Source: Clostridiales bacterium oral taxon 876 str. F0540 (lineage in GTDB: Bacteria > Bacillota > Clostridia > Clostridiales > Clostridiaceae). From it: DNA of 64,000 bases. The stretch spans positions 31,056 through 95,055 of the forward strand of contig KE993467.1 of NCBI GenBank assembly GCA_000466585.1, given 5' to 3'. Below the pieces are notes generated by a model that was not told the DNA's origin, ran no database searches, and saw nothing but the letters and a program-made list of their open reading frames with translations. How positions within the stretch are numbered: the stretch's first letter is position 1; each line of letters opens with the position of its first letter. Made by a program: the position numbers and the translations under genes. Positions 1-8,449 of this stretch are shown here, in pieces.

Positions 1-1
1 A

Positions 2-1855
2 GAATCACCATCTCATAAAATAAAAGTGGAATGGGAAGAAGACATTAACTTAGCAAAAGTAACTTTTGATGAAAATAATGCTAGGCGAGATGAAGATTTT
101 GTTCTTGTTTTAACAGAGGAGAAACCAGTAGAAGCTGCCGGAATGATTTATAAATATACTGATGTCAGCGAAGATAAGGGAATACTTTATTTAAGACTTT
201 TACCTAAGCTTGATAGTCTGGAAGAAGAAAAGCCAAATAATTATATATTCTTAATTGATATATCTCATTCAATGAGGGGAACTAAGCTTGAAGAAGCAAA
301 AAATGCTCTTCAGTTATGTATCAGAAATTTGTCAGAAGGAGACAGTTTCAATATTGTTGCTTTTGAAAGTAAATTACACTTTTTTTCTGATTTTGGAAAG
401 GTCCCTTTTAATGAAGAGAACTTAAAAAAGGCAACTGAATGGATTAATAATCTTGAAGCTAAAAAAGGTGCTCAAATTTTTGAAGCTTTAAAATATTCAC
501 TTTCAGAGAAAAATGCTATAGGCTGTAGCACTATACTTTTATTTACTGATGATATAGTAGAAAATGAAGAACAAGTTCTTCAATATGTTAAAGAGAATAT
601 AGGTGACAACAGAATATTTACCTTTGGGATCGATACTTCAGCCAACAGTTATGTTATAAATAAGCTTGCCCAACTGGGTTACGGAAAAGCTGAATTTATA
701 TATGAGGGCGAAAGAATTGATGATATGGTTATTAAACAGTTCAGCAGAATAGAAAACCCGCAGGTTGATATTCAGGAAATAGACTGGGGTAGCATGAAGG
801 TTGAAAGGACATATCCTAGAACCATAGATTATTTATATGATAGAGAGCCATTTTCAATTTTTGCTAAAGTTGCCGGAGAAATTGAAGGAAAAATTACTAT
901 AAGAGGAAAAGTCGGAAGTGAAGAATATATTAAAACAATAGATTTGGATGGCCTAGATCTTAAAGAAAATGCAGAACTTATTCAAAGAGTGTGGAGCAGA
1001 AAAAGAATTGAATCAATCGAAGAAAGAATGAGAACAGAAAGAGGAGAGGTTTATGACTCAATGCAAAAAAAGGTTATTGAACTCTCTAAGGAATATGGAA
1101 TAATAAGCCCGGAGACTTCCTTTATAATGCTGGAAATTATAGAGGATCCTGTACTTGGGATGCCAATAACTCATATAGTACCTCTTAATGTATCAGAGGA
1201 AACTGAGAAGAATATATCTCATGCAAATTTCCTTGATATACCTACATTTGTTTATAGACAAACAGGAATGTCGGTCAAGGAAGATATACAAAAAAATGGA
1301 GATAATGCTATTTTAGACTTTAAGTATCCTAGAGCTAATATTTTGAGAGTGCTTGCTAAAAATCAATTTGCAGACGGCAGCTTCGTAGACATAAATAAAG
1401 ATAGATTATGCAATAAGCTTGAAACTACATCCATAGTATTATTAGCTTTTACCTTAGGAAAAGATGATATTAGCATGTACGTAAATCAGCTTACAAAATC
1501 AGTAAAGTTTTTATATAAAGCCTTCGAAGAAAATGAAACTTGGTTTGACAAAAGACTGGCAACTCTTACAGCACTAGCAATAAGAGCATGCATGCAAAAG
1601 GGAGTAATAAAAGGTCAGATGGCAGAACAAGGAGAAAAGGTTCTATCACAATTGAAGGCTAAGTTGCAGAGTTATGATGACGAGAAAATTATTAATTTAA
1701 TAAATTCATCAGCAAGAGTAACGTTAAAAAATATTGCTTCTTTCATATTTATTATTTCCGAAGATGGAAAAACCATAAAAGAAAAAATAATAATTACTGA
1801 TGAAAAGGATTCAATATACAATTTAGCTAAATTAGGTATATTAAAATCAGTATAG
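2..1855 (+). CDS. VIT/von Willebrand factor A domain protein, 5' end outside window
   Basis: The reading frame is open to the left edge: codons upstream of the GTG at 26 continue without a stop and read ESPSHKIK, which resembles the end of a VIT domain. The gene therefore starts outside the window. A von Willebrand A domain follows, with a MIDAS metal site DISHS at about visible residues 86-90. Downstream, around visible residues 430-540, is the alpha-helical region common in bacterial VIT-vWA proteins. No signal peptide or membrane anchor is visible in the part present. Such proteins resemble inter-alpha-trypsin inhibitor heavy chains and are thought to mediate metal-dependent protein contacts; the bacterial role is unknown. 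It ends in a hairpin terminator and is not co-transcribed with the PTS locus that follows. Confidence 0.85.
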   Translation, partial: ESPSHKIKVEWEEDINLAKVTFDENNARRDEDFVLVLTEEKPVEAAGMIYKYTDVSEDKGILYLRLLPKLDSLEEEKPNNYIFLIDISHSMRGTKLEEAKNALQLCIRNLSEGDSFNIVAFESKLHFFSDFGKVPFNEENLKKATEWINNLEAKKGAQIFEALKYSLSEKNAIGCSTILLFTDDIVENEEQVLQYVKENIGDNRIFTFGIDTSANSYVINKLAQLGYGKAEFIYEGERIDDMVIKQFSRIENPQVDIQEIDWGSMKVERTYPRTIDYLYDREPFSIFAKVAGEIEGKITIRGKVGSEEYIKTIDLDGLDLKENAELIQRVWSRKRIESIEERMRTERGEVYDSMQKKVIELSKEYGIISPETSFIMLEIIEDPVLGMPITHIVPLNVSEETEKNISHANFLDIPTFVYRQTGMSVKEDIQKNGDNAILDFKYPRANILRVLAKNQFADGSFVDINKDRLCNKLETTSIVLLAFTLGKDDISMYVNQLTKSVKFLYKAFEENETWFDKRLATLTALAIRACMQKGVIKGQMAEQGEKVLSQLKAKLQSYDDEKIINLINSSARVTLKNIASFIFIISEDGKTIKEKIIITDEKDSIYNLAKLGILKSV

Positions 1856-1872
1856 TAAAAAAGAATTTGATT

Positions 1873-1904
1873 AAAGGATATAGCTCTAAGGCCATATCCT
1901 TTTT
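1873..1904 (+). terminator. Rho-independent terminator of the VIT-vWA gene
   Basis: A 9-bp stem (AAAGGATAT / ATATCCTTT) with a 12-nt loop is followed by a short T run, 17 nt after the stop codon. Confidence 0.75.
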
Positions 1905-2047
1905 ATATTGTTAACATATGACAAAGAGAGTTTAAGCTTTTGTGGGAGAAAAAGTGCATGATAAAAGTAATGTTATTACTTTTTCATTTTGAAGCTAAGA
2001 GAATTGATATGCTAAAATCAACATTATTACTGTATTAATTATTTTTC

Positions 2048-2067
2048 TTTTCCTAATACTAGGAAAA
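2048..2067 (+). promoter_or_regulatory. Palindromic candidate operator, copy 1
   Basis: TTTTCCTA-ATAC-TAGGAAAA is a perfect 8-bp inverted repeat with a 4-nt centre. It lies 73 nt upstream of the PTS regulator start and about 30 nt upstream of a TATAAT at 2098-2103 that lacks a good -35. Its 16-nt core TTCCTAATACTAGGAA recurs with one difference at 4658-4673 before the EIIA gene. Inference: binding site of the PRD regulator encoded next to it, which would be autoregulated. Confidence 0.55.
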
Positions 2068-2140
2068 TTATTCAATAAAATAATTAAAGTGTTAATATAT
2101 AATAAAAATATAAATAATGATTCAGGGGAGAGGTAATAAG

Positions 2141-4051
2141 GTGTTAAATAAAAGACAAGAAAAAATTATTATGTATATGCATGATAATAATGGTTGGATC
2201 ATTGGTAAGGAATTGGCAAGAGTATTAGGAGTATCGGATAGGACTATTAGAAGTGATGTCTCTCATATTAATGAATTTTATAAAGATGTTTTAATTGAGT
2301 CAAATATAAGATTAGGATATAGAATGAATGAAGATAATTTTCAAAGTTTAGATATAGAGACTTATGGAGTTATTCCTCAGACTCCTGAAGAAAGATGTAT
2401 TTACATTATTAAAGAACTATTATTTGAAAGAAATGAAATTAACTTAACATTACTACAGGATAAGGTTTTTGTTTCAGGCTATTCTATTGATAATGATATT
2501 AAAAAGATAAAAAAAATAATTGAATCTTATGATGGTCTACAGCTTATAAGGAGTAAAAATCATATAAGCTTGGAAGGTACAGAGGAGCAAAAACGTAAAT
2601 TGTACAAGGAACTATTAGAAAGTGAAATAAAAGGCAACTTTTTAAACCTAAATAAGATTGCCTCTTTTTATAAAAATTTTAATCTTATCAAGGTAAAGGA
2701 TATTTTGCAGGATACATTTGAAGAATATCATTATCATATTCGCGAACTTACATTTACGATGATAATAATGCACATAGGAATTGCAATTGAACGTATCATA
2801 CGGCATAACTATATCAGGACTGACAGAAATAATGATGAACTAAAGATTAGCCTTGAATATAAAATTTCAAAAACATTTTTTGAAAAGCTAGGAAAGGAAA
2901 TAAGAATTGATATTGTGGAGGATGAGGTTGTTTTATTGGCTTTGCTGCTGCTTGGAAGAAGGAGCACTGTTTATACAGATAGAGTATTGCTTTGCCAAGG
3001 TGATTGCTCAATTTCCTCAGTGCTAACAGAAATTTTTATTGATATAAAAAAGACATTTGGTGTTGACTTTAGCTGCGACTGCGAACTAAGAAACGGCTTG
3101 GAAACACATATTAGATCATTAATAGAGAGGTATAGAAATAATGTTGATATAGACAATTTGTACCTTCAAGAAATCAAACACAATTATCCACTAGTTTTTG
3201 AAATGGGTGTTAGAGCTTGTGAAGAACTTGAAAAAAAGCTTAATATTTGTATTAGTGAAAATGAAATAGCATTTATCGCTTTGCATCTAGGAGTTGCTTA
3301 TGCTCGTGCAAACTCAAACTATAAATACAAAGTAGTTATGATTCATCCTAGGGATGAGGCTATGTCAAATTTGTGTATAGAAAAGATTCTTAATAGATTT
3401 GGTGAACGTTTAGAAATTATTGAGCATATGAGCTTCTTTGAGAAAAAAGCAATAGCTGAGCTAAAACCTGATTTGATATTAACAACACTGCCACTAAAGC
3501 ATAATCTACGCATTGTAACAGAGCAGATTTCTTTGTTTGTTAATTACGAAGATGAAAACAAAATTTTCAAGGTTTTAAATGGATTGGATAAAGTTAGATG
3601 CAAAGATGATTTTAATTTACTGGTATTAAAGCTGATTAAGAAAGAATTTTTTTATGTTCATGTAGATGCGGACAACCCTGTTGGTTTGATTACAAAGATG
3701 TGCAACGACCTTTATGAAAAAGGATACGTTGAAGAAGCTTTTAAAAGCAGTGTTCTACAGAGAGAAAAGATATCTGCAACATCTTTTGATTATGGATTTG
3801 CAACTCCGCATGGGCTCAATGAGGCTTTAATAAATCATTCGGCGTTGAGCATTGCAATTATGGATAAGCCAGTTAAATGGGGTAACTATGAAGTTCGATT
3901 TGTAATACTATTTGCAATCAATAAAGATGACTATAAAATACTAAAAATATTCTTCGATTGGCTAAGTAACATGGTTTCTGATCCTGACCAATTTTCTAGA
4001 TTATTAGAGGCAGATAGCTACAGAGAGTTTATGGATGAGGTCTTAAAATAA
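2141..4051 (+). CDS. PRD-domain transcriptional regulator with EIIB-like and EIIA domains (LicR/ManR/MtlR type)
   Basis: This 636-aa transcription activator should respond to PTS phosphorylation. An N-terminal HTH_11 helix-turn-helix (about residues 1-60) is followed by a second helical region. Two PTS regulation domains have candidate phospho-histidines at H211, H323 and H382. An EIIB-like segment lies around residues 395-470, and a mannitol/fructose-type EIIA domain ends the protein, with H557 in ATPHG. The EIIB-like segment has no cysteine at its start (VVMIHPRDEA), so it probably cannot be phosphorylated in the usual way. I chose GTG 2141 because GGGGAGAGG ends 7 nt upstream; the ATG at 2117 would put that site inside the gene. 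The gene directly precedes an RDD gene and a lactose/cellobiose PTS, so it most likely controls them. Confidence 0.9.
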   Translation: MLNKRQEKIIMYMHDNNGWIIGKELARVLGVSDRTIRSDVSHINEFYKDVLIESNIRLGYRMNEDNFQSLDIETYGVIPQTPEERCIYIIKELLFERNEINLTLLQDKVFVSGYSIDNDIKKIKKIIESYDGLQLIRSKNHISLEGTEEQKRKLYKELLESEIKGNFLNLNKIASFYKNFNLIKVKDILQDTFEEYHYHIRELTFTMIIMHIGIAIERIIRHNYIRTDRNNDELKISLEYKISKTFFEKLGKEIRIDIVEDEVVLLALLLLGRRSTVYTDRVLLCQGDCSISSVLTEIFIDIKKTFGVDFSCDCELRNGLETHIRSLIERYRNNVDIDNLYLQEIKHNYPLVFEMGVRACEELEKKLNICISENEIAFIALHLGVAYARANSNYKYKVVMIHPRDEAMSNLCIEKILNRFGERLEIIEHMSFFEKKAIAELKPDLILTTLPLKHNLRIVTEQISLFVNYEDENKIFKVLNGLDKVRCKDDFNLLVLKLIKKEFFYVHVDADNPVGLITKMCNDLYEKGYVEEAFKSSVLQREKISATSFDYGFATPHGLNEALINHSALSIAIMDKPVKWGNYEVRFVILFAINKDDYKILKIFFDWLSNMVSDPDQFSRLLEADSYREFMDEVLK

Positions 4052-4073
4052 GTTAAGGATTGAGGGTGTAATT

Positions 4074-4664
4074 ATGAAAAAGGTAATAAGAACATCTAAT
4101 GAAACTAAATTAGCAGTTTCACAAGAAGTTCCATCATGGAAAAGATTTATTGCTTATATGGTTGACTGGTACATAGGAAGTATTTTTACCTCTTTGCCAA
4201 TGGTGCTGATATATATGAAGATTACGAATACACAGGATTTAAACACAAATTTATTTCAATATCCTAAACCGTATGCGATTCTTGCAGGATGCATTGGATT
4301 AGGGTTTGCAATTTTCTATTATATGATTGTTCCATTAGTGATTTGGAATGGACAAACTCTAGGAAAACGATGGTGTCATTTTAAAATAGTTAAAGAAGGA
4401 TATGATTCCGTTAAGTTTAAAGAATTATTCCTGCGGCAAATACTAGGAATCCTTTTAATCGAAGGGGCGTTAATATTTCCAAGCAATCTATTGCATCAAG
4501 TATTATCTCTAATCAGCAATATCAATTTAATCACTCCACTAATGTATGCGGGCATTGTAGTAAGTGTTTTATCAGCAATATTTGTTTTATTTAGAAAAGA
4601 TCAAAAAGCTATACATGATTTAATTTCCAACACTAAAGTAATATGTGTTAATAATGCTTCCTAA
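4074..4664 (+). CDS. RDD family membrane protein
   Basis: This 196-aa integral membrane protein has the RDD signature. WKRFIAYMVDWYI begins the first membrane segment at about residues 22-34, GQTLGKRW lies near residues 103-110, and a conserved Asp occurs in AIHDL near the C-terminus. About four hydrophobic segments are visible. RDD proteins have been linked to ion or solute transport or to accessory roles, but no function follows here. It starts 22 nt after the regulator gene and is probably co-transcribed with it. Its last codons overlap the second palindromic operator, so the regulator-RDD pair and the PTS genes look like two adjacent transcription units. Confidence 0.85.
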   Translation: MKKVIRTSNETKLAVSQEVPSWKRFIAYMVDWYIGSIFTSLPMVLIYMKITNTQDLNTNLFQYPKPYAILAGCIGLGFAIFYYMIVPLVIWNGQTLGKRWCHFKIVKEGYDSVKFKELFLRQILGILLIEGALIFPSNLLHQVLSLISNINLITPLMYAGIVVSVLSAIFVLFRKDQKAIHDLISNTKVICVNNAS

Positions 4665-4673
4665 TAGTAGGAA
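4658..4673 (+). promoter_or_regulatory. Palindromic candidate operator, copy 2
   Basis: TTCCTA-ATAG-TAGGAA matches 15 of 16 positions of the palindrome at 2049-2066. It overlaps the stop codon of the RDD gene and lies 65 nt upstream of the EIIA start. A TATAAT at 4712-4717 has only a poor -35 (ATAACA), as expected for an activator-dependent promoter. Inference: second binding site for the PRD regulator, driving the PTS operon. Confidence 0.6.
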
Positions 4674-4711
4674 AGGATAGTAAAGTCCATAACATCATAA
4701 AGAGTATATAC

Positions 4712-4717
4712 TATAAT
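4712..4717 (+). promoter_or_regulatory. Candidate -10 box of the PTS operon
   Basis: A perfect TATAAT lies 21 nt upstream of the EIIA start codon and 38 nt downstream of the second palindrome. No consensus -35 is present at 16-18 nt spacing. Confidence 0.45.
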
Positions 4718-4738
4718 TACAAGAAGGGAGGGACAGCT

Positions 4739-5062
4739 ATGGAGGGATTAGAATTATCGTGTTTTCAAATTATATCTTCAGCAGGTATGGCTAAAAACAG
4801 CTTTATCGAGGCAATTAAAGAAGCTAAGAAAGGTAATTTCAAAAAGGCTGAAACCTGCATTAGTGAAGGTGAAGCATATTTTAATCAAGGACATAACTCA
4901 CATGCTAAACTAATACAGCAGGAAGCTAATGATGGTCAAGTTACTCCAAATTTGTTATTGCTTCATGCAGAAGATCAGTTAATGTCAGTTGAAACCTGTA
5001 AGATCTTAGCAACTGAGTTAATCGAAACTTATGAGAGAATTTTTAATTTAGAGAATAAGTAA
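4739..5062 (+). CDS. PTS lactose/cellobiose-family EIIA
   Basis: This 107-aa cytoplasmic phosphocarrier has the typical length and three-helix pattern of the lactose/cellobiose EIIA family. The phosphorylated histidine is H76 in LLLLHAEDQLM, and D79 is in the position of the metal-binding Asp of the trimer. It passes phosphate from HPr to the EIIB encoded 54 nt downstream. AGGGAGGG before the ATG supports the start. It is the first gene of the unit behind the second palindrome. The family transports beta-glucosides, chitobiose and related disaccharides; the neighbouring glycosylasparaginase and MupG point to an amino-sugar compound. Confidence 0.93.
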   Translation: MEGLELSCFQIISSAGMAKNSFIEAIKEAKKGNFKKAETCISEGEAYFNQGHNSHAKLIQQEANDGQVTPNLLLLHAEDQLMSVETCKILATELIETYERIFNLENK

Positions 5063-5116
5063 ATCTTATAAATTATTTAATAGCAATACAATAGATAGGG
5101 GAAAGGGGGGAGATTT

Positions 5117-5440
5117 ATGAAGAAAATTTATTTATTTTGCAGTGCAGGGATGTCAACAAGTATATTAGCAAGTAAAATGCAAACAGCTGCTGATGAAAAT
5201 TCATTACCGGTTGAAGTTAAGGCTTTTCCGCACAATGAATTAGACGAAATTATCAGAACACTTCATCCTGATTGTATTTTACTTGGACCACAAGTTAAAT
5301 ACTTGTATGAAAAGACTGTAAACGATTTTGGAGCGATGGGCATTCCTATTGCAGTTATTGATCCTACTGATTATGGAATGATGAATGCTAAAAAGGTTTT
5401 AAAAACTGCAGTGAAATTAATTAAATCAGCAAATAAATAG
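5117..5440 (+). CDS. PTS lactose/cellobiose-family EIIB
   Basis: This 107-aa EIIB has the phosphocysteine loop CSAGMSTSILA with C8 as the acceptor. Length and the beginning MKKIYLFCSAG are typical of the family. It takes phosphate from EIIA and delivers it to the sugar bound by the EIIC encoded 14 nt downstream. A purine-rich site (AAAGGGGGGAG) precedes the ATG. Confidence 0.93.
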   Translation: MKKIYLFCSAGMSTSILASKMQTAADENSLPVEVKAFPHNELDEIIRTLHPDCILLGPQVKYLYEKTVNDFGAMGIPIAVIDPTDYGMMNAKKVLKTAVKLIKSANK

Positions 5441-5454
5441 AAGAGGTGAAAAGT

Positions 5455-6816
5455 ATGCTTAAGTGGTTAGAAAAAGTATTAATGCCATTAGCTGAATCCA
5501 TTGGCAGAAATAAATATTTGATTTCTATACGTGATGGTTTTTTAGTATCTACACCATTATTAATTGTAGGGTCATTGTTTTTATTAATTGCTAATTTCCC
5601 AATTCCTGCGTGGACTAATTGGTTAGAGTCTGTAAAAATAAATGGATCTACATTAGCAGCTTATTTTGGGAAGCCTGCTGATGCAACATTTTCAATTATG
5701 GCGATATTTGCCGTGCTTGGTATAGGATACTCATTTGCTAAGCAAATGAAGACAAACCCAATTTTTGGAGCTGCAGTATCTATTATGGCTTGGTTTTTAA
5801 TTATGCCTTATGGTGTAACAGGAAAAGTACAAGTTAAAGGTGTTTCAGATCCGGTTCAGGTGTTTTTAGGAGGAGGTCTCCCACTTGGATGGGTTGGAGC
5901 AAAAGGAATATTTATTGGTATTATTTCTGCTTTTTTAGCTGTTCATATTTATTCCTTTGCTGAACGCAAAGGATGGATAATAAAAATGCCTGCTGGTGTT
6001 CCACCTACTGTTGTACAATCATTTGCAGCATTGATACCTGCTGGTTTAGTTATAACTGTATTCTTTGTTATCAATTTGTTTTTCGGATTTTTTAAAACAG
6101 ATGTTTTCACAATTGTATTTAAGTTCTTGCAGCTACCGTTAATGAACCTAGGTGATACATTAGGAGCAATGATTACAGCATATATTTTCCTTCATTTATT
6201 CTGGTTCTTTGGAGTAAATGGTGGTTCTGTAGTAGGTGCAGTATATAATCCTATTCTTCAGACGCTAACTGCTGAAAACTTGGAATTTTTCAAAACCGGT
6301 GTTGGACAAGGTCATATTATTTCTCAACAATTCCAAGATTTATTTGCTACATTCGGAGGATGCGGTTCTACACTATCACTATTAATTGCTATGATATTTT
6401 TCTGTAAATCAAAGCGAATTAAAGAACTTGGTAAATTAGCTTTAGTACCAGGAATATTTGGAATAAACGAACCAATAGTATTTGGTTTACCTATAGTATT
6501 AAATCCAACGATGTTGATTCCATTTATGCTAGTACCAACCTTAAATATAATTATTTCGTATTTTGCAATGAGTCTAAAATTAGTACCAATTTGTAATGGT
6601 GTCAATATTCCATGGACAACTCCAATAATTATTTCGGGCTTCTTAGCAACAAATTGGGTTGGCGCCCTGCTTCAAGCAGCATTATTAATACTAGGAGTAT
6701 TCATATACATGCCGTTTATTAAAATTATGGATAAGCAATATATAAATGAAGAGGCTAAAGCAACTGAGGAAGATGATGATGATTCTTTGGAGAATTTATC
6801 ATTCGATGACCTATAG
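5455..6816 (+). CDS. PTS lactose/cellobiose-family EIIC permease
   Basis: This 453-aa integral membrane permease is of the EIIC lactose/cellobiose type, with about ten hydrophobic segments. N-terminal features are VLMPLAESIGRN and SIRDGFLVSTPLLIVGS, and the conserved FGINEPIVFGLPIVLNP loop lies near residues 340-356. It ends in an acidic cytoplasmic tail (EEDDDD). I chose ATG 5455 because AGAGG ends 8 nt upstream; the GTG at 5446 lies on that site. The sugar is not predictable from the sequence alone. The absence of a 6-phospho-beta-glucosidase and the presence of glycosylasparaginase, peptidase and MupG suggest a peptide- or asparagine-linked amino sugar. Confidence 0.93.
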   Translation: MLKWLEKVLMPLAESIGRNKYLISIRDGFLVSTPLLIVGSLFLLIANFPIPAWTNWLESVKINGSTLAAYFGKPADATFSIMAIFAVLGIGYSFAKQMKTNPIFGAAVSIMAWFLIMPYGVTGKVQVKGVSDPVQVFLGGGLPLGWVGAKGIFIGIISAFLAVHIYSFAERKGWIIKMPAGVPPTVVQSFAALIPAGLVITVFFVINLFFGFFKTDVFTIVFKFLQLPLMNLGDTLGAMITAYIFLHLFWFFGVNGGSVVGAVYNPILQTLTAENLEFFKTGVGQGHIISQQFQDLFATFGGCGSTLSLLIAMIFFCKSKRIKELGKLALVPGIFGINEPIVFGLPIVLNPTMLIPFMLVPTLNIIISYFAMSLKLVPICNGVNIPWTTPIIISGFLATNWVGALLQAALLILGVFIYMPFIKIMDKQYINEEAKATEEDDDDSLENLSFDDL

Positions 6817-6829
6817 GAGATGATTACAA

Positions 6830-7357
6830 ATGTCTATTAAAATCATAATGATTTATGATCAAATTCAAGCTGGTGCAGGTACTAAAGATGATAAGATGAT
6901 ACCGCTAAGTGCTAAAAGGGAGCCTGTGGGGCCAGCGATTATGATGGAACCATTCCTTAAACAAATTGACGGTAAGGTAATCGCATGTCTTTATTGCGGG
7001 AATGGTACATACTTAGCTGATCCTGACGAGGTGTCAAGAAAACTTTGTGCCATGGTAAATAAGCTGCAGCCTGATGTAGTAATATGTGGTCCGGCTCTTA
7101 ATTATAAAGACTATGCTAGTATGTCAGCAAAAGTAGCCTATGATATCAACAAAACGGTAAATATTCCAGCTTTTGCAGCTATGTCTGCTGAGAACGAGGA
7201 AACAATATGTGAATATAAGGATAAAGTAAATATTGTAATTACTCCTAAAAAAGGTGGAATAGGTCTAAATGACTCGTTAAATAATATGTGCAAATTAGCT
7301 AAAGCATTAGTCAATAAAGAGAATGTTACATCATTAATTAGTCAGATTTGCTTTTAA
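6830..7357 (+). CDS. GrdB-related protein, N-terminal domain only (glycine/betaine/sarcosine/D-proline reductase family)
   Basis: The 175-aa product resembles the first part of GrdB-type selenoprotein B: QIQAGAG near the start, the EPVGP segment, then VIACLYCGNGTYLADP, VVICGPALN and NIPAFAAMSAEN. GrdB proteins are about 430 aa with a selenocysteine in the second half; that half is absent. The stop is TAA, so read-through as selenocysteine is excluded. C53 and C56 form a CxxC pair in place of the family's single conserved Cys region and could be redox-active. It sits 13 nt after EIIC, with AGGAG before the ATG. Its role is unknown; a reductive or substrate-handling step on the imported compound is a guess from context. 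Confidence 0.75.
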   Translation: MSIKIIMIYDQIQAGAGTKDDKMIPLSAKREPVGPAIMMEPFLKQIDGKVIACLYCGNGTYLADPDEVSRKLCAMVNKLQPDVVICGPALNYKDYASMSAKVAYDINKTVNIPAFAAMSAENEETICEYKDKVNIVITPKKGGIGLNDSLNNMCKLAKALVNKENVTSLISQICF

Positions 7358-7395
7358 AATTAAAAGGGGGTGTTATAAAACATCCTCTTTTAATT
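7358..7395 (+). terminator. Intra-operon hairpin, possible attenuator
   Basis: A 17-bp stem with two G-U pairs and a 4-nt loop starts directly after the GrdB-like stop codon. It is followed by an AT-rich stretch without a long T run. It lies in the 128-nt gap before the glycosylasparaginase gene and could reduce read-through or protect the upstream mRNA. Confidence 0.55.
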
Positions 7396-7485
7396 ATAGT
7401 ATATTCAACAATAATTATATAAAATAGAAAGTAAGTTATTATTGATTTTATGAAGTTAATTTTATATGTGAAGGAGTAATATAAT

Positions 7486-8442
7486 ATGTATGGGATAATT
7501 GCAACTTGGCGTATGGCTTTTGAGGGGATTGCAACGGGAAGAAATATTTTAGAAAATGGGGGATGCGCAGGAGATGCTATTGAAGCTGCTATCAGAGAAG
7601 TAGAAGATTTTGAATTTTATAAATCTGTAGGTTATGGCGGGCTTCCTAATGAAGATATGGAGGTAGAGCTAGATGCAGCATATATGGACGGAACTACCCT
7701 AGATATTGGAGCTGTTGCTGCAATTAAGGATTATGCTAATCCTATTAGTATAGCAAGACGATTAAGCAAAGAAAAAGTAAATAACCTTTTGGTTGCAGAA
7801 GGTGCAGAAAGATTTGCTCATAAAGAAGGCTTTGCGCGTAAAAATATGCTTACTGAACGTGCAAAAATTCACTATTATAATCGCATTAAAGATATAAAGG
7901 AACAAGAAATTAAACCTTACAGCGGACATGATACGGTAGGTATGGTAAGCCTTGATAAAATAGGTAATATGGTTGCTGCTACTTCAACTAGTGGTTTGTT
8001 TATGAAGAAAAAGGGACGAGTTGGTGATTCTCCAATTTCCGGTTCAGGCTTTTATGTAGATTCTAAAGTAGGAGGAGCTAGTGCAACAGGATTAGGTGAA
8101 GACTTAATGAAGGGATGCATTTCTTATGAGATTGTTCGTTTAATGAAGGAAGGTTATCACCCTCAGGAAGCCTGTGAAACTGCGGTAAACAGTCTTGATA
8201 AAGAACTTAAGGAAAGAAGGGGAAAGTCAGGAGACTTATCATTAGTAGCGATGAACAATAAAGGTGAGTGGGGCGTTGCTACTAATATCGAAGGATTCTC
8301 TTTTGTTGTGGCTACAGAGTATCAGGAGCCGATAGTTTATTTAACAAAAAATATAAATGGTAAATGTATTCATGAAAAAGCAGACAGTGAATGGCTTGAT
8401 AATTATATGAAAACCAGAACAGCCCCAATAGTTAGAAGGTGA
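7486..8442 (+). CDS. Glycosylasparaginase (N4-(beta-N-acetylglucosaminyl)-L-asparaginase family)
   Basis: This is a 318-aa Ntn-hydrolase of the asparaginase 2 family. The self-cleavage site is D149-T150 in GHDTVGMV; T150 becomes the N-terminal nucleophile of the beta chain. Further family marks are GRVGDSPI (178-185) and GGASATGLGE (197-205). The HDT form with GDSP fits glycosylasparaginase better than isoaspartyl peptidase. The known reaction is cleavage of the GlcNAc-asparagine amide bond to aspartate and the amino sugar. There is no signal peptide, so it acts in the cytoplasm on an imported compound, which may be phosphorylated by the PTS. AAGGAG precedes the ATG. It is the strongest clue to the substrate of this locus. 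Confidence 0.88.
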   Translation: MYGIIATWRMAFEGIATGRNILENGGCAGDAIEAAIREVEDFEFYKSVGYGGLPNEDMEVELDAAYMDGTTLDIGAVAAIKDYANPISIARRLSKEKVNNLLVAEGAERFAHKEGFARKNMLTERAKIHYYNRIKDIKEQEIKPYSGHDTVGMVSLDKIGNMVAATSTSGLFMKKKGRVGDSPISGSGFYVDSKVGGASATGLGEDLMKGCISYEIVRLMKEGYHPQEACETAVNSLDKELKERRGKSGDLSLVAMNNKGEWGVATNIEGFSFVVATEYQEPIVYLTKNINGKCIHEKADSEWLDNYMKTRTAPIVRR

Positions 8443-8449
8443 GGTTGAA

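Noticed and set aside
6324..6605. Minus-strand open frame inside the EIIC gene
   Set aside because: Antisense to a clear membrane protein gene, no start signals.
7355..7357. Possible selenocysteine read-through of the GrdB-like gene
   Set aside because: The stop codon is TAA, not TGA, and no GrdB C-terminal sequence follows.
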